In this document: one piece after another, positions 28,201 to 40,200 of the stretch | Layout: every line of letters begins with the position of its first letter | Numbering within the stretch: the stretch's first letter is position 1 | Origin: Euryodendron excelsum | Taxonomy: Eukaryota; Streptophyta; Magnoliopsida; Ericales; Pentaphylacaceae | NCBI GenBank assembly: GCA_033060915.1 | Contig: CM065379.1 | Coordinates: 33,864,818 to 33,928,817 of the forward strand | Direction: 5' to 3' | Length of the DNA: 64,000 bases | Position numbers and translations under genes: made by a program | Notes under the pieces: model-generated | What the model was told of the DNA's origin: nothing | Database searches by the model: none | What the model saw: the letters and a program-made list of their open reading frames with translations, nothing else

Positions 28201-31200
28201 TAGATTTTTGAAATTATGCTTAGGCTCCATAGGTTTTGTATATTTATGACAAAAAAAAATGCTTTGGCTCCCCTTGGGTTTTTTTAAATTGTATTTATAT
28301 TCCACAAATTTTTGAGTATTTAGGATAAGAATATGAGTATTAACTCCTAAAAATTTAATAAATTTTACCTTTAACTCTCTGAAGTTTTAAAATTTTTATC
28401 TTGGCCCCCCCTCAAAAATATTTATGGTTCCGCTCTGCTTGCTATATTATGAGAGGTAGAGCACATATGACATGGTGCAGCGAGAGTATTAAATAATCAC
28501 TCGAACAAATGACAGTCAAAACAAAACCACTTGACCAAGTTTTTACAACTTTATAGGACCAGCTTGTCTCTTTCAATTTTTTAGCTGAAGAACCCAATAA
28601 TTATTAGGGAGACACCACTTTGAAATTTCCAACTACACTCATGACATTGGATCCATGATTTTTGTTCAGTGGGGATGAACTACACTTATATAGAATCGTA
28701 TACGAAATTGTTTCTTAATTGATAATATTTTTTCTTTGATAAATAAAGAGATAATTATATTGAAGATGGGACAGCATCTCTGTACAAAAGTTGTATACAA
28801 AAAAAATATACCATTATGAAAAACCTGAACTCAAATTTGGCTAGCTAAGGTTCAAAATTTCGAGAAGGGGTTCTGGGATTTGGGTAACTTAGCGTATAGC
28901 TACAATTAAAAGGGTGGATGAATACAAAAGGTTTTGGGATTTGAGCCTTTTTTTAACTTTTTAAAATAGTAGTAGATAGTAGTTGGATAAATGAAATATT
29001 ACTTGGGGTAAGAGGATTTTAATTTAATATTATAATAGAAGATTAAGAATTAAGATTGTGTTGTTTATTTGGCCAAATAATGAAAGGTTAAAGAGACATC
29101 TATATATATATTGCTGTAGGTTTCGTGATATTCACTGGGGGCAAATGTAGGTGATAGTAAATTCAGAGATGGGCAAACATAGGTGGTAGTATTTTTAGTG
29201 GGGGCAAAGCATACATTTACAACCTACGATCAAATAAATACGCAAAATTTTCTTTAGAATAGTGGAAGTTGCCAAGTCAATGGGGGCAGCTGCCCCCACT
29301 GGTCCCTTCATAGATCTGCCTCTGCCTGGAGTATGCAAAAAGTCTAGACATCATGTATTAAAGAAATATTTGCCATGAAGTCAATAAAATGCAAACTAAC
29401 AAAAGTTTCCTTGTAACCAAATATGAATAACCATGCAACAAAACTAACTTAACTATTCAGCCTCCTCAAACGTGCATCTATTATGCTCCCTGCAAATGCA
29501 CCACCACATCTGGCTTCATCTTGATGCATGTACTTGACTGACCCTAAATTATAAAATTTAAACACACACACTGAATAATGTAAGAGCTAGATGTGGATGT
29601 CCCCTTGTAATTGTCCAGATCTGTGGAAGACTGTTTTGGCCTACTTAAAGAATGGAGCCAACTGTGTAATGTTTTCAAATTGATAAATCTGCTGTGCTTG
29701 GGGAATATGGATGTTAAGCATGCCGAGGAGAGAAGAAAATGGAGCGACTGAGACAGACCTGGTGAAACCCGCCGCCCCCCCCCCAAAAAAAAAAAAAACA
29801 GAAGGAAAGAAAAAACCCAAAAAAAATGAAAAAAATACACATGCGCACACAACAGATATAGATTGAGGGTGAGAGGTCTTTACTGGGGGTATGAATAATT
29901 GGGTGAACTCTACATTTACCTTCTCGAATGTTCTCATGGGCGAGCTATATTGTATTATTTGTCTAGGCTAGCATAACATTTCTCTTGACAAATAGGGTCC
30001 AATTTTTCTGGGGTTCCTTGCCATTATAACATGTAAATCCTTTCTAAGGTTGCTGTATAATGCATCTAGACAACCACAATTTGGTTGCATAAGCACAGAT
30101 AAGTTAAGCACCTGGTATGATTGTTTTTCTTAGTAGTATGATCACTATTTCTGAGTTTGCTACCAAACTTTGTTGTATGTTCCTCTAAATCTTGGTATTA
30201 ATTGTGAAAATGGAAAATTTCAAACAAATATTTTCAGATGGGAAGCTGGTCCAAAATCAGTAGATGGCATATGGGCCCCGTGGTGGTATGGAAGTGTACA
30301 TAAATCAACAGGATTCAATCCAGCAAGGAAATATCCTTTGGTATGTAGTTTGTTAGTCACTTTTTATTAAGCACACAACTGCAAATTACCCATGATGAAA
30401 AACAAAAAGGTTCTTCTCAATCATCTCCTTACAGAAACAAAAATAGTAGTCAAAATCTGTCACAAATCTCTCTACAATCTACAGTTTTTTTATTAGAAAA
30501 CTTGAGGAACTAAATCGGCTGACCAGCCTTTTTAAAATTTCAGACATTTTTACATGGTATTTGATTCTAGTCTCAACTATTAATTTGCTGGACTTCTAAT
30601 AGGCTTATTCTTAAATATCTTTCTTTTCACCATTTCAAAATTTCATTGCAAAAGATTCCATGTTTCAAACAATAAAAATAAAATGAATATTGAGGAAATC
30701 TTGATACAGGAAATGTTTTTTCAAAGGCAAATATGTCAAATGAAGCTCCTTTGAAATTTTGTTTTGCATTTTGTCATCTTTTTGGGTGTGATTTATGGAT
30801 GTAGTATACATGTGTATTATAGTGTTATGGTAGAAACTAGAAATCTTCTTGCATGAGTTAGTTGCTATGTTTCTTTACGTTCAGACTGTAATTAACATAC
30901 CACGTTTGTTCTGCCCTCTATCTGCTTGTTTTTAGAAAGTTATGAGGTAGGAAGCCTAACCAATTTGGGGTGGATCTTTGTATTATATATTTGAATATGA
31001 CATGCACACGTGCACTGCATAAAGCATGATCAATTGATAAGCATCACAATGATGATAAATATGAAATAGAAAGTTGAATAAAGAATTGCGAAATTGAATG
31101 GCATGTGTAGAGGACTTCATCATACAAAAGCTTCAGTGGATACCTCCTGTGCAACTAGTACCCTTCTCTCCTCATCTGTATATATACGTAGACACAAACG

Positions 31201-34200
31201 TGCACAATTTTTACAGGAACACTTCACTTTCCACATGTACTCTCTCTACGTGAAATTTGAGATGGATCATTGATACAAGAGAGGTATTTTAACGACAAAA
31301 CTTGGCTTATGCTTTAAAATTTTTTATTTTTCGTTTTCAGCCATTTCCATCTCCTTTCTATGACTTGCTGGAGCAAAGTTTGCCTTTCTACAATATGCTT
31401 AGGCGTCATGCAAGGGGGATGTCTTTTCTGAAACCCCAACTGCCTCGTCCCAAACTTCCTGTTCCTGCTAATGAGAAGATGCTTGTTTGGGTTGGTGATG
31501 AGATTGTACCTCGTGACAGTGCAAAGGTAATTGTATATTAACCACATAAGGATATCTATTGTGGAAAGCTTTAAACTGAATTTAACTCTCACTTCTTCTT
31601 TTTTGGATTTGATATGCAATGATTTTCAAATTCTCGTGCTTGCTCGATGAGCTTTTCAAGGTTTCAGTGCTTGATTCAGTTGTTCAAGGTGGTGATTCAG
31701 CATGGGAGGGACTTCGAATTTATGATGGGAAGATATTTAAGTTTGAGGAGCATTTAGATAGGTTAGTGAAGGAACAACATTTTGTTTCACAAAAATTAAA
31801 TCTTGGTGCAACTTTGCAGGCGTATGTGCTGTGCACACCCACCTACTCATTCAAATCTGTACAAACTTATCAACAACAAAAAAAATTGTATGAAGTATAT
31901 TTTGTGATGCTGTAGTTTGTGGACAGGGTTATTATATTGACACTGTACTTCTTGGATTCAAACAAACATAACTGATCCTCAATGTTAAGAAACTCATTAT
32001 AAATCATGAATCATGTGTGAAAAGTATCTGTTATGTAAATGAAATTCTGAAAGTTCATAATGTAAATTAGATAGGTATTTACTACGGAGATACTCTTTTT
32101 CAGTTATGTGCAGTAGAACAGTTGGTTACCTATAGTGTCTTATCACACTTGGTGATTTGAAATATCATGTGGTCCTGGAGAAGTACGAGATTTGGATGGT
32201 TGTGAAAATAATTCTGTAAACTAAACTTTCTTTCTGGCACAACTAATGTGGTGGTAAGGTTTGTTTCTCCTCAATATAGTTTCCCTGTGCTCTGCTTTGT
32301 GAAGGACAAGCTTTTCATTTTTTCGGAACAATAACTGAGTTTTCCATTACCAGGTTGTTTGATTCAGCCAAAGCTCTGGCTTTTAATAACATTCCAAGTC
32401 GTGAAGAGGTGAGGGTCTGAAGACCATTTGATTATCATCTATGCGCATTTTAGGTTGTTTCAGTGCCTATAGTTTGAGTAGTTGTTTGGTTCGTTGTCTC
32501 ACCATATCACTGTTGCAACAAAATGCAGGTTAAGGAAGCCATATTTAAGACCCTTATTAGGAATGGGATGTTTGATAATGCACACATTCGGCTAAGTCTG
32601 ACACGTGGCAAGAAGGTTTTGATTTCTCGTATCATCTCTCCCTTTGTGTGTGTGTGTGTGTGTGTAACGAACCTGGTTAAATTTTACTATGAAGTTGGAG
32701 ACATATGACCACAAGGAGAGATCACAGGGTGAAATGCCAGGACTAGAGAATAATAGCTGCTGAAGGAACATGGGCCATTAATTTTTTTTCTCTCAATATG
32801 AGTCTGTAGCCAGATCTTGTATGCACCATGAATGAATGGTGAATGGTTGCAGTGTAGTACAAACTAAACCAGTTGGTTCTGCATGTGCATCTCTGTGTGT
32901 GTTTTGTGATAACTGCACCATCTTGATGCTAGGAACTGACAAGGTCATGCATAATTCTTTGGTGATATCTCAGTTTTCTGCCAAACCAGATAATATTTCT
33001 CTTATATGAGTTTGCTGCCAAATGAGCTATTCATCAATGGATGGTTTTATTGTAGTGGATGCATTTTATCAATATAAAACTTATATGTGTAGTATAGGGT
33101 TTACTTATTGATTTTATTTTTTTTCTTTTTGCTTAGGTTACTTCAGGGATGAGCCCAACTTTCAATCTTTATGGATGCACCTTAATTGGTAACATGCAAT
33201 CTTAGTCTTCTACCTTATCTGAAAATGGCATGGCTGTTTTAGCCTGTTGGCATGTTGGCTATATTCAAAATCTCTGTACTCACAAAGTATTTTTGAGTAA
33301 ATAATTTTTTTTTTTTTATTGTTTTGGATTTTTGAAGTATTTGGTGGGGCAGTAAAGCTGTGTTATCTTTCTTGGTGGCTTCTATTTTTTCCTATGAAGC
33401 TGCTGTTACAGGTGCTCACATGGGTGCTGGTGTTTTGAGACAGTTAGGTGACTATTTACTAGTTATTCTTTAGATTAAGCAACCACATCAGTCATCAGGC
33501 TCCTAACAAACTGTTTCAGCATGGCCTTATTATGTTTTCAGTGGGACAAGTGCTTGAGTTATTTTGATTGCTTTCATGGCCAGAAATACAACCAGCTCAC
33601 TGGACTTTCTCTTGAGAGAAGTTGGAAGTAACCAACTACTTTTGACAATAGTGCTCATGTATTTATTGATATTGTTGAACAGATCTTCCTATCTCCCAGA
33701 CCTTGCCTTGCTTGCCCTCCGCCCCCCCCTCCTCAATAACACAATGCTGTGTTGGTTAAATGAGAGTGTTGGGAGGTGTAGGGCTGGAGATGGACCTAAC
33801 TTTTGGAATTATTTGCACAAAGTGGCTGCTCTTATACTCGAACCCGAGTTCCCACCCTTGTCCTTTACCCTCTCAAACTTTTTTTTTTAAATTTTTTATA
33901 GTAGAGCAAAATAATTTAGTAGATAATGCATTCTACATATTAAAAGTAGGGGTTTGCTTGGGTCGGCTCAGTTCGGGTTGGTGCCAAATCCAAAATTGAA
34001 CAAACCTTGGTGAATACCAAGTTTTTGGACTCAGAGCCAAACTGACCGTCCTAGGGTTGTTTCCGGTTGGAACTTCTTTCTTTGTCATTGTGACAACCTT
34101 GAGCAGTTTGTGTGTATCTGAGAGAAAGGAGAGAGATTTTTTAGTTAAACTGATGAGGAAGGGAATGACAACTGGGGGAAGTAACAAACAAACAATACTT

Positions 34201-37200
34201 CATCGATAGTGGTGTACGGAGATTTACTTTTGAAAGTAAAACCCAAAATCTCCAGAAGAGAAAGTGAGAGCAATGCAGTCGATTGAAATGGTTGTGTGTT
34301 TGTCCTCGAGGTTGATTTCTGGTGAAGATGGGGCTCTTCATTTATGAGCTCAGTAGGAATTTGTTTTCCTGCTGAGCAAACATCTTTGCCCTCCAAGCTC
34401 TTCCTGTACAGGTACTCTATCCTCACTCTATGTCTCCACCTTAGCTCCTCTATATGCATAAACATATATATATATATATATATATAGAGGAGGCAGGGAG
34501 AGGAAGGGAGAAAGGAGGAAGAGGGGGGGGGGGGGGGGGGAAGTAGCAGAGTTGCAGGTAGAGGGGAAGAAGGGGTTAAGCAGCAGAGTCAATTAGGTGT
34601 AGCAAAGATAAAAAGAAGTGGGAGATTCCAGTAAATTGCCTCTTATATAGCCTGATTAGTTGTAGTGAAGTGTACAGTAGTACATGGTCACAACCAATGA
34701 TTTGAAGACATATATATAATATATATAAAGTCTTGAGTGAAATATGTATAGGGTTGAGTCTGGGTTGGTTCAGGTTACAGCAGTGCTAATCTGAGACGTG
34801 AACTGACCTGGTTAGGCTGGCCATTTTAAGAGCCAGACCCGAACCATGACCTGACACATCCGAGTCAAACTGAACCATGGAGGCTGGGCAGCTACAGTTC
34901 TCAGGCTTTTTGGTTACTTTCTGTGCCTGTAATTTAAAGTAACAATCAGGTAAAGAAGAGCTGGGGCTTAATCAGACGGTAATGAGGCTCAAGAAGCTCT
35001 TTAATAGCAGGAAACCGCAAAATGATGCAGTTCCAGTCACTAAAATTTGAGGGGGGCCTTATTTGTCAAAAATCCAATTATCTTCTTCTTCTAGATAGAG
35101 CAAGTAATCTGGCTCAAATTATAAATGGGAATTCCTGCTGAAATTGTTGGAAACCTTCAGCTCATTTGCATCAAAGCACGCTCAAGTATTAGGAATGAAA
35201 ACATGTGCACTGAAGTAATTTAAGTATATTAGACTGTATTTAAATATCACAGGATTTATGGCAGCTTATGAAATCAACTATATACTCTTCCAATAATGTT
35301 ATTGGTTGAGGTGCAATATATCTTAGTTACTTGACAAAATTAATAACACTGGCAAGTTTTGAAAACATTTTGTGTAGAATGTAAGACATAGTTATGACTT
35401 GACAAGTTATTATGCCCTATGCTTATCAGCAAGTTTATTATCCCAGCAAGAGCGGGTAGTGAGCTTTCATACCCTGTACTGAGAAAGTTGTCCAAAAAAG
35501 ATGAATAACTGGTGATTTACTACGTTTCTTGTGCTATCTATTCTTTTATCCTTGTTAGAAGTAAGCACTATTGTTCTCTTTTTCTTTCTTCCCTTTATTT
35601 GAATGGGCTATAATAATTTATGTTAATGTGGTTGCTTTTTTTTTTGTAAAAATACAGTGCTTGCTGAGTGGAAGCCACCTGTCTATGACAATATGAAGGG
35701 TGTAACTTTGGTGACTGCAACTACACGACGTAATTCACCGAATGTAAGATTTGTGGTGTTTATATTATATTCAGTTGGTAATGTATAATAGTGGAAGATA
35801 AAGATCCTTTTTGCTTTCTTTCCTTTAACATGACAAAAATTGCAGGGTTCTTCTCAGCTTTATATTTTTGGAATGGTTTTTGTGGCTTTTGATGTTGGGT
35901 TATTATTGTTCAACGTTGGAGAGAGCAGCCTTTGGCACAAAAGAGAGCGGTTTAAAGATTTGCATATGCATGCTTGAAAAAAGTATATATTTTAGTATCC
36001 ATCTGGGTAGATTGTTAAACATTGGGCCAAAAGTAACTGTGGAACTGATTTTTCTCAATATTTCAGCTCTATTCTGGGCTTGGTTGGGTTCAAATTCCCA
36101 AAATCTACAGTTGGCTCTATTGTTATGGTTGTCTGGGTCGCCATTGGTATTCTTAAGTTATTCCTTTGAACCACGTTAAAACTTCACCTGAAGGACACCA
36201 AGAATGTTTCCAAAAAGAACATATTTCCAGTTTTTTTTTTCCTGTATCTTTTGCATGCTAGAGGAATTTATATTTGGAAGTGATCTTGCTTCAATTTATT
36301 GCTGAAATTAAATGTCTTTTTGCTTCAAGTAATCGGCCTCTGGCTTTAACATATATGTGTTTGTATTCACATTTTGTGAGCTTGTTCCTAATAAAATGTT
36401 CTCAAAGATGGCACCTGAAGGTGAAACATTCTCCAAATGAATCGAACTATTTTGGCTTAAGAATATGTCTTCAATGGGCAATCTTATGTCAGCTCTAGTG
36501 ATAAAGTACAAGCAGCAGCTTTTGAAGGAGATTAACGAAATAATTTATTGATGCTGTGTAATTTAGTTGCAACCAGTGATTCACTGGTGGTTGATACCCT
36601 ACTTTTCCGTTAAGTAACAGGATTCTTTTCTTTTCCAGAATTTGGATTCAAAAATTCACCACAATAACCTCCTCAACAACATACTTGCGAAGGTATGGCT
36701 CTATTCAAAAGTCTAGATATTCAAGATGATGTGTGCTTTACAGAAGTGATATTTTGTGGGTGATTGTGATAATGTTTGTTCTCTTCACTTGGTATGTGGG
36801 GAAGGTCATTTCAGATCAAGAAGATTATAACAAATAAATCCAATAAGATAAGCTCAGGCTTTTGGTTTTGTCGAATGTTCTTGACGGAGAATTTCTTTCA
36901 TCTTACGGACCTTCTAGTTTATGGACTTACAATTTGTTTATGATGATCGAATAACTTATTACTTCAGATTTTGAGTTAGGCCATGAACTTCATGAACGCG
37001 TGAGTGTTATATCAGGTGTCTATACAAGTGTAGCAGAATCCATTAGTCTTATTAACATGGTAGCACAGTGTTACTTTCTAATTTTTGAAATATGTGCTCT
37101 TTCTGAATTTGACTCAGACAAATTGAACTTTTTGTGTTGGAGCAGATTGAAGGGAATAATGCGAACGCTGATGATGCCATAATGCTTGATAAGGATGGTT

Positions 37201-40200
37201 ATGTCTCCGAAACAAATGCTACAAATATTGTAGGATATGCTTCTGCTGATTTTCCAGTGCCATACTTATCTATAAATAAGGACATTTTAAATTGCTGTTA
37301 GGAAAACCCTATAGATGGGCTACCAACACTGGGGAGGAGGCACTCACCATGAGGCCCATCACTACTTGGCATATTAAATTTGTTTTTATTTTCGTTTTTA
37401 CTTCAAATTTTGAAGAAAGAGTATTAAGAGTGGATTACTTTGCTGATGCAGTCAACTATAAGTCTAGTGCACAAAATATCCAATGAATACATAATTGGTG
37501 ATCCAACCTGACCATACCTGCGTCAATGGTATTGCCATAATGTTGGTAGACCTTTCCATGGCTGTTTGCTAGTTCCAAATGCATAGCATTTTTTCATGAT
37601 TTTAGGATACTAACATTGAAGGTGTTGCATGTGCATCTCGAGAGTGAGCTTTGCTCATGTTTTTGATGCAGTTCTTAGTGAAGAAAGGCCGTGTTGTGAC
37701 ACCTCATGCTGATTACTGTCTTCCTGGCATAACTCGAGCAACTGTAAGTTTTATGAATTTCCCCTTTTAAAGTGCTGCACTTCTTTTTTTTCTATGTGAT
37801 GGTGAAAAAGCTTCCTTCCATTTCCCTTTTCTTTTTCTTTGCCAGGAGTGTTTGCCCTTCTATAGAGAGTTAGTCATATTTTAAATCCTCCAATAATACA
37901 ATTTTTGGTGCCTCTTTGAACCCAATGCTTGTCAATTAGCCTTTTTAACTCTTCGTAAGCTAATCCCATTGAAAAGATTCCAATATCAAGTTTGTGTCTA
38001 TTGAAGCCAAGCCAAACCAAACCCATTCACAGTTCTAACCCTTTTGCATGTATAAGTCCATATACCTTTCTTCCACCATTTCATACAAGTTGTAAAAATG
38101 TCTTCTTCTTTTTTATCCTGTTTTCATTGTTGTGATTTATTTGTTTTTTTTACCTTCTTCTTTCTTTCTTTATTGTATGCATTAAATCAAGAATTTTAAA
38201 AATCCTTATCCTAAAATTCTTAAACTGTCAACCCTACTCTTAAGTACTGAAGATCATATCAAACTAGTCATTCTTATTCTGTTCGTTCTCCTTTAATCAG
38301 TGCAGTCCATGTAGTGATTGATCTGCACAAAATTTTGCAATATGTCTTAAAAGAAAGTGAAGGCTTCTCAGTAATGAAATTAAGTGAAATAGAATGTGGC
38401 ATGGTCATGCTCTGGTTTTAGGTGGGCCAACAACTCTTTCAGCAATGGAGAAAGAGGCTCGTGCTCTAGATAAATATATACCTATGTGATTTCATATGAA
38501 ATATTTGGAGGACTGGGAGTAGAGTTGATGGCCATTGTTAGCATATGTCTCTCAAATGTAAGAGAAGTAGAGAAAGTTTAGGAAAAATGGCAGTCTAGAG
38601 CACCAGGCTCCCATCAATGCAAGGTTGGGTAGGGTCAGATGTATGCAGCCTTTCACTTGTGTGCAGAGTGGTTGTTTCCATGTTTCGAACTCGTACTGCC
38701 CAGGTCACAATGAAGCAACGTTACTGCTGCGCCAAGGCCCGCCCTCAAACTGGAGTAAGTTTAACTATATAAATTGATCATCTTGATGGATAATTCTGAA
38801 AGATGAAGATAGCGAGTGATATGGTTTTGCATGTCTTCATCTCTTCAATATGTAAGTGGGTGGCACAGCGGTAACATGTCCCAAGTGAGAAACAGTTTAA
38901 CTTTTTCTGACTTGTAGCTTGAGCTCATAAGTTCCTATGGTGGGAATATGATAACAATAACGTTAATCAAATTAATTCATTTCATCAGAAATCAAATATC
39001 CGTCCGAGAACAAATCTGTTAAAGAAGTATTAGACTACTAGTAGAGCATGAATTGATAAAAAGGGGAAAAAAAGAATGTTTTTGAATTGTTGTCTATCCC
39101 ACCCAGTGGGATTCTTCATGAGTCATTTGTAAATTTCTTAATGACCATCATCACAGCAATAAAAAAAACTTACTCTGAGACCTTGATATGAATGGTTGGG
39201 TCCATTCCCTAATAGCTTTAGTTTTTAAAGCAACTGGTTGTTTAATGTGGTAGTTGAGATTTGTTTCTTGGATATCTTGCATTCAAGCCTCCGTGTATAT
39301 GTATTTCCCCATTATGTGTATCTGCCAGCACTCTAATCTGTTTGCATGCGCACTCGTCTGCACTTTTGTCAATTTGTTGTGAGATAGGGTTGCACGTAAA
39401 GAATGGCATGAAAGATTGATATTACTAACAGCTTAAGCTATTGCGGCCATTGGTGTTCAAATATTTGATTAACCCATATGCTGTTTACGTGTTGATTAGT
39501 GCAATAACATGTTATTTTCATTATTTTATGTTTGATGGAAATGGTCTAATGGATATCTACGTTTTACAGGTCATGGACCTTGTGGCAAAGGAAAATATCA
39601 TTTTAGAGGAGCGACGTATCAGTCTGTCGGAGTTCCATACTGCAGATGAGGTTTATTTTTTGTTCTTCAAGATATTCATTGTTGTGGATCTTTGGAAAAT
39701 AACAACTCTAAATGTAACAATGAGGAAAATCATCCTATTTCTTGGTTCTGCTTTAGATAGTCCCCTAGGCCAGAATCCTCTCTTCATTGCAATAAATCCT
39801 ATTCGCATGATTAATACTCAAGTTTGAGAACTTATGTTAGAATCTACACACAAAAAATACATGTTCATTTCATCGAAGTAATCAACCTCCTTAAAGAGCT
39901 GATCAAAAAGGTAACATCATGATTGCATCTGAAATTATTGCAGTTCAGTAAATCCATATAATCCGAGTTAACATACATATAGGTCATCACATATCACTAC
40001 ATTATTTCAAGTAGAAAGCTTTATTGTGCTAACTTCATCCATAAATGAAGTGCAAACCCAAGATTCAACAAATATTGCTAATTTGCGTTCCCCTTTTCCA
40101 TATCTAACCACCATTTCTTCACCTGTTAAATATGGATTTCCTCTAATGATATCTATAAATCGTCAAATTGTTGAGAGTTGGAGTGACTAAGTTAACTGTG

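Larger units (their letters stand above)
22385..28437. repeat. Giant inverted repeat: arms about 3.0 and 2.8 kb, loop about 0.17 kb
   Basis: The left arm, about 22385-25443, is matched in reverse complement by about 25618-28437. Matching pairs include 'tgaggggggg' at 22412 with 'cccccctcaaaaat' at 28405; 'ccggttatgctctagccc' at 23195 with 'gctagagcataaccggcc' at 27604; and 'ggttattacctggttcg' at 25204 with 'cgaatcaagtaataaccc' at 25838. The centre (25444-25617) is single copy. Arms have point changes and a few indels, so they have diverged since duplication. Being intronic, it would be transcribed as a long hairpin if the host gene is. Confidence 0.85.
22385..29324. mobile_element. hAT-like element (6.9 kb) with 8-bp target duplication, in intron 6
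   Basis: The left end is CAGGGGTGGACCCATAAA. The right end read inward is CAGAGGCAGATCTATGAA, an imperfect terminal inverted repeat. The perfect 8-bp duplication CCTGGAGT flanks both sides (22377-22384 and 29325-29332). An 8-bp duplication and CAGRGG-type ends fit the hAT superfamily. No transposase frame is seen. The inside is mostly a large palindrome (separate entry) followed by about 0.9 kb of unrelated AT-rich sequence (28438-29324). Confidence 0.75.
30341..33136. other. Introns 7-11
   Basis: Apart from exons 8-11 this is plain AT-rich intron sequence (lengths 1000, 134, 592, 120 and 521). A short (GT)n run lies at 32645-32664. Confidence 0.6.
35744..37671. other. Introns 13-15
   Basis: AT-rich introns of 895, 453 and 442 bp around exons 14 and 15. 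No repeat or gene recognised. Confidence 0.6.

Noticed and set aside
31762..31915. Continuation of the exon 9 frame
   Set aside because: The donor at 31762 joins exon 10 in phase; the extension is not conserved.
33564..33999. Frames of 79-108 codons in intron 12
   Set aside because: No domain, overlapping frames disagree, and the region looks repeat-derived.
39651..39827. Continuation of the exon 17 frame to 39827
   Set aside because: The family sequence stops at the GAG|gt donor at 39650; what follows is intron read-through.
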